Shown here piece by piece: positions 5,312-8,118 of a stretch of DNA of 8,118 nucleotides. Location of the stretch: positions 1-8,118 of the forward strand of contig JARXAV010000345.1 of the NCBI GenBank assembly GCA_029865665.1. The letters are read 5' to 3'. Position numbers and translations under genes: made by a program. Origin of the DNA: Flectobacillus sp. (GTDB lineage Bacteria; Bacteroidota; Bacteroidia; Cytophagales; Spirosomataceae). The notes beneath the pieces are model-generated. The model saw nothing but the letters and a program-made list of their open reading frames with translations. It did not search any database and was not told the DNA's origin. Numbering within the stretch: position 1 is the stretch's first letter; every line of letters begins with the position of its first letter.

Positions 5312-8118
5312 TTAGTTATTTTTCGTTAATAATTCTTGTACGGTTGCAGGATCTATCACCTCTGTTGGATTGAAAGCTCGACTATTCAAATACTTTAATA
5401 AGCTGTATTTGAATTGATTAGTCGATGGCCTGCCTGCTATGTTTGTCATCAAATCAATGCTACAAACCATGAGTTTTCCTTTCCCTACTTTTCCTTCAAA
5501 AGCAAGCGATAATCGTCTGTTTTCAAACCAAGTATCAATTGGTTGAATGGTTGATTTTAAGCTTATGGAAAAACTTTCTAAATCCATTACTTGACTATGC
5601 ATCATGATGTCATGCCATTGATAATCACTAAATACGTCTGTGGGAAAGTAGTTAAAAATGGGATGCTTCGGTCTATTAACTAGACCAAGAGTATGAGGAG
5701 CTTGACCATTTGTCCAAGCAGTATTCCAAAAAATACTAGAAAATCCGAGTGCAATTCGACCTCCTTTAGCCTCTTTAATTTTTCCATGCGTTAGGAGCAG
5801 TACTGTTTTTCCAGCCTTTAATTCTTCTAAAATGGATGGCGTTAAGTGTGTTGTAATATGCACTTTCCCAATTTCGTTCTCTGGATTGATTTTTGTAGGA
5901 TAAACCCAAAAGTTCCAACTATTCTTGGTAGTTGTCTGGACTAATTGAGTTGTTAACGTCATTTTTTTAGCTACTTTAATAGCCGATAAGTCAATGCTTA
6001 TGTCTCCAATAGGTTGATTATTACCAATATTGATACGATTCATCTCAAAAGTTCCTTCACGGTATAGCACTCCTTTTTCATCCTCAATCGTCCAATGAAC
6101 CTGCTGATTGACTAAAGGAGTTGATCCAAAATGAGCTATTTCTAAATTGGCACTAAGCTTTTCATCATTTTTGTAGATTAGCTTAGGAATTCTTGCTAGT
6201 AATACCGTTGAATTACAAAAAGTGCGGTATTCCTCTGCCGTTGTATAACCTTTTGACTCCCAGAAAGCATCTAATGCACCGACCAAAGCAGTTCCTTGTC
6301 CCGAAAAATCATGAAGGCCCAACAATTGAAAACCAGCCAATTTAGGAGTCCGCAAGGCTGCTTCAATATCCGCTTTATAGCACAACGTTTGTAGTCTCCC
6401 TGAGGCATACAAAAAATCATTGGCTTGCTCCAGCATTCCATTTTTTTGTAACGTTTCCTTAAAAATTTCGAAATTAGTAGCCTTCAATATCCCTTTGTAT
6501 TTAGCGATTTCGTTGAAATTTGGATAGGCACACCATTGCCCTATTTCATGACTAATGTATGGCTGGCTTATGGTTGATAGCGTTCTATTCCAATCGTATG
6601 TGGTGTTGGGTTGCTGAGCGTTGATAACACTATTATTTCCCTCCTGCCAATGTTGAATCCGAGCGTCTGAATGAATATGAAAATCGTTCTGAGCAATCAT
6701 CGGCCAACCAGCTCCAGAAGTATATAAACGACGGTTGTCTATCTTTTGTAAATGTGCTACGTAATTCGTAAAAAACTCCTCTTGATTATACCCAGCAGGC
6801 TCATTTCCATAAGACATCATCATAAAAGATGGATGATTACCATACGACTTTATGATATTTTCAGACTCTTGATAAATAAAAGCATCCACTTCTCCTGCCG
6901 TTCCTACGGCAGACCCAAAATTTGCCCACAAAGGCCCTTCCACATACAGGTAAATTCCCAGACTGTCTGCCATAGAAAAAGCAACCTCAGGTGGACACCA
7001 TGAATGAAATCGCAAGTGATTAAACCCATATTGTTTGAGGGTTGTCCCTATTTTATTCCAATAATTTCTATCCATTGCTGGGTAACCTGTAAGGGGAAAT
7101 CCAGCACAATCTACCTCTCCACGAAGAAAAATAGGGTGGTGATTCAGATAGATTTGCTTATCCTTCGTACTTACTTTTCTGAATCCAAAAGTTACTTCTT
7201 GAAAATCTAATAGTTGTGAAGAAAGCGAGTCAGACAAAATCAGTTTTACAACGTATAAAGAAGGTGAAAACTCGTCCCATAATCTTGCTTGTTTCAGCGT
7301 AAAGGATAATTTAACAAATGACTTTCCTTTATCAAGATGGATAATTTCTTGTTTCTCTACTAATACCTCTTGTGGTTTATCTTTTAGGCTGACTTGCAGT
7401 TTGATATTTGCTCCTGACTGCGGCCTAGTTCGATTATCCATACCAACGAGTAATTCTACCTCAGATGTCTCAATATCGCTATTTACTCGTACTGATTCGA
7501 TGGATATTTGCTCTTTTGCCTGTAAAAACAGATTGCCGATAACGCCATTCCAATTCGTTTGAGTATGATCCGTAATGCTGGATGAATTGAATCCAATATT
7601 AATTTTAATACTGTTATCCACTCGTAAAGTGATGGTATTTCCTGTCTTTTTTAAGTAACCTGATATATCAAAATCTTGAGGAGATACAAGACTGTTTTGA
7701 GTACCACAAAAATTTCCATTTACAAAAACAGAACATTCCCAATGGCAACGTTCCAAATGAAGAATTACCTTCTTTTGTAGCCAATTGTCAGGAATTGTTA
7801 CCATTTTTTTATACCAAGCAACCCCAACGTAGCTTTTGTCAGGCTTTAGCCAAAAAGGAATTTTAATATTCCCCTGTCGGTATGTCGCATATTTTTCTGA
7901 GAAAAAATAGGTACTATCGAAGATGTCACCCGTCCATTTTGTACCAAGACTAATCGTATCTCCCAAACCATTAGTTGCTAATGACCCTGGCAATATTACC
8001 TTTTCGGTAAATGCTGAGTTCCACCAATGTTCACGCACACCTACGTCAGAGGGATCTAGTTTTACAGTCCAACTGCCTTCAAGAGAAAGACGCTCTTGGG
8101 CCCAACCCTTCGAAGAGA
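5312..8118 (-). CDS. Glycoside hydrolase family 2 enzyme (5' end beyond window edge)
   Basis: A retaining exo-glycosidase of the beta-galactosidase/beta-glucuronidase/beta-mannosidase superfamily. The reading frame stays open to the right edge, giving 934 residues; an internal GTG at 8038 is not the start, because the 26 codons before it read as a normal GH2 opening (RLSLEGSWTVKLDP). Order, in visible numbering: jelly-roll sugar-binding domain about 1-205 with a GVIGNLFLQ motif near 191-199; Ig-like domain about 206-315; TIM barrel about 318-620; further beta domain about 640-740; C-terminal domain about 745-934. Catalytic residues can be placed: acid/base E439 in SYGNEP (codon 6802-6800) and nucleophile E524 in SHEIGQW (codon 6547-6545). 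FLRGEVDCAGFP (about 330-341) and HLRFHSWCPPE (367-377) are the barrel's conserved entry strands. The C-terminal domain resembles class I glutamine-amidotransferase-like modules attached to other glycosidases, without an evident catalytic triad. A signal peptide, if any, lies outside the window, so location is unknown. The substrate sugar cannot be deduced. Confidence 0.93.
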   Translation of the reverse strand, partial: SSKGWAQERLSLEGSWTVKLDPSDVGVREHWWNSAFTEKVILPGSLATNGLGDTISLGTKWTGDIFDSTYFFSEKYATYRQGNIKIPFWLKPDKSYVGVAWYKKMVTIPDNWLQKKVILHLERCHWECSVFVNGNFCGTQNSLVSPQDFDISGYLKKTGNTITLRVDNSIKINIGFNSSSITDHTQTNWNGVIGNLFLQAKEQISIESVRVNSDIETSEVELLVGMDNRTRPQSGANIKLQVSLKDKPQEVLVEKQEIIHLDKGKSFVKLSFTLKQARLWDEFSPSLYVVKLILSDSLSSQLLDFQEVTFGFRKVSTKDKQIYLNHHPIFLRGEVDCAGFPLTGYPAMDRNYWNKIGTTLKQYGFNHLRFHSWCPPEVAFSMADSLGIYLYVEGPLWANFGSAVGTAGEVDAFIYQESENIIKSYGNHPSFMMMSYGNEPAGYNQEEFFTNYVAHLQKIDNRRLYTSGAGWPMIAQNDFHIHSDARIQHWQEGNNSVINAQQPNTTYDWNRTLSTISQPYISHEIGQWCAYPNFNEIAKYKGILKATNFEIFKETLQKNGMLEQANDFLYASGRLQTLCYKADIEAALRTPKLAGFQLLGLHDFSGQGTALVGALDAFWESKGYTTAEEYRTFCNSTVLLARIPKLIYKNDEKLSANLEIAHFGSTPLVNQQVHWTIEDEKGVLYREGTFEMNRINIGNNQPIGDISIDLSAIKVAKKMTLTTQLVQTTTKNSWNFWVYPTKINPENEIGKVHITTHLTPSILEELKAGKTVLLLTHGKIKEAKGGRIALGFSSIFWNTAWTNGQAPHTLGLVNRPKHPIFNYFPTDVFSDYQWHDIMMHSQVMDLESFSISLKSTIQPIDTWFENRRLSLAFEGKVGKGKLMVCSIDLMTNIAGRPSTNQFKYSLLKYLNSRAFNPTEVIDPATVQELLTKNN

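Noticed and set aside
6752..7210. Two adjacent + strand open frames (83 and 68 codons)
   Set aside because: Both are antisense to the GH2 catalytic barrel, where the minus-strand frame carries clear motifs.
8036..8038. GTG as the start codon of the GH2 gene
   Set aside because: The same frame stays open to the window edge, and the 26 codons before the GTG encode normal GH2 N-terminal sequence, so the true start is outside.

Overview
The window looks like a small carbohydrate-use locus from a Bacteroidota (Bacteroidetes) bacterium. The base composition is AT-rich. There are no clear Shine-Dalgarno sites before the starts, and a perfect match to the Bacteroidota -7 promoter box (TAnnTTTG) lies before the regulator gene. 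All four proteins read like Bacteroidota families. I cannot fix the genus; a free-living Cytophagales-type organism is a guess.

Layout. Positions 1-1017 (- strand) encode a sugar-porter major facilitator protein whose last transmembrane segments lie beyond the left edge. A 68-bp intergenic region (1018-1085) separates it from a divergent AraC-family regulator (1086-1964, + strand). Six bases further on, facing the regulator tail to tail, is a very large gene (1971-5300, - strand). It encodes a DUF5107 beta-sandwich domain fused to a long tetratricopeptide-repeat region. Eleven bases upstream of it lies a glycoside hydrolase family 2 gene (5312-8118, - strand), whose 5' end runs off the right edge. 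No RNA genes, mobile elements, CRISPR arrays or long repeats were seen, and no stretch over 300 bases lacks a gene.

How the genes may work together (inference). The GH2 enzyme would cleave a terminal sugar from a glycoside or oligosaccharide. The DUF5107-TPR protein, made from the same transcript, would act on or recognise the same or a released sugar. The MFS protein, which keeps the residues of proton-coupled sugar symporters, would carry a mono- or disaccharide across the inner membrane. The AraC-family protein, with an N-terminal cupin ligand-binding domain, would sense the sugar and control the divergent transporter gene and perhaps the GH2-DUF5107 pair. No SusC/SusD pair is in view, so this is not a visibly classical polysaccharide utilization locus.

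The least understood component is the DUF5107-TPR protein. Its possible catalytic residues and its pairing with a GH2 are the main points to follow up. The arrangement, with three minus-strand genes interrupted by one opposing regulator and almost no terminator space, is also worth checking.
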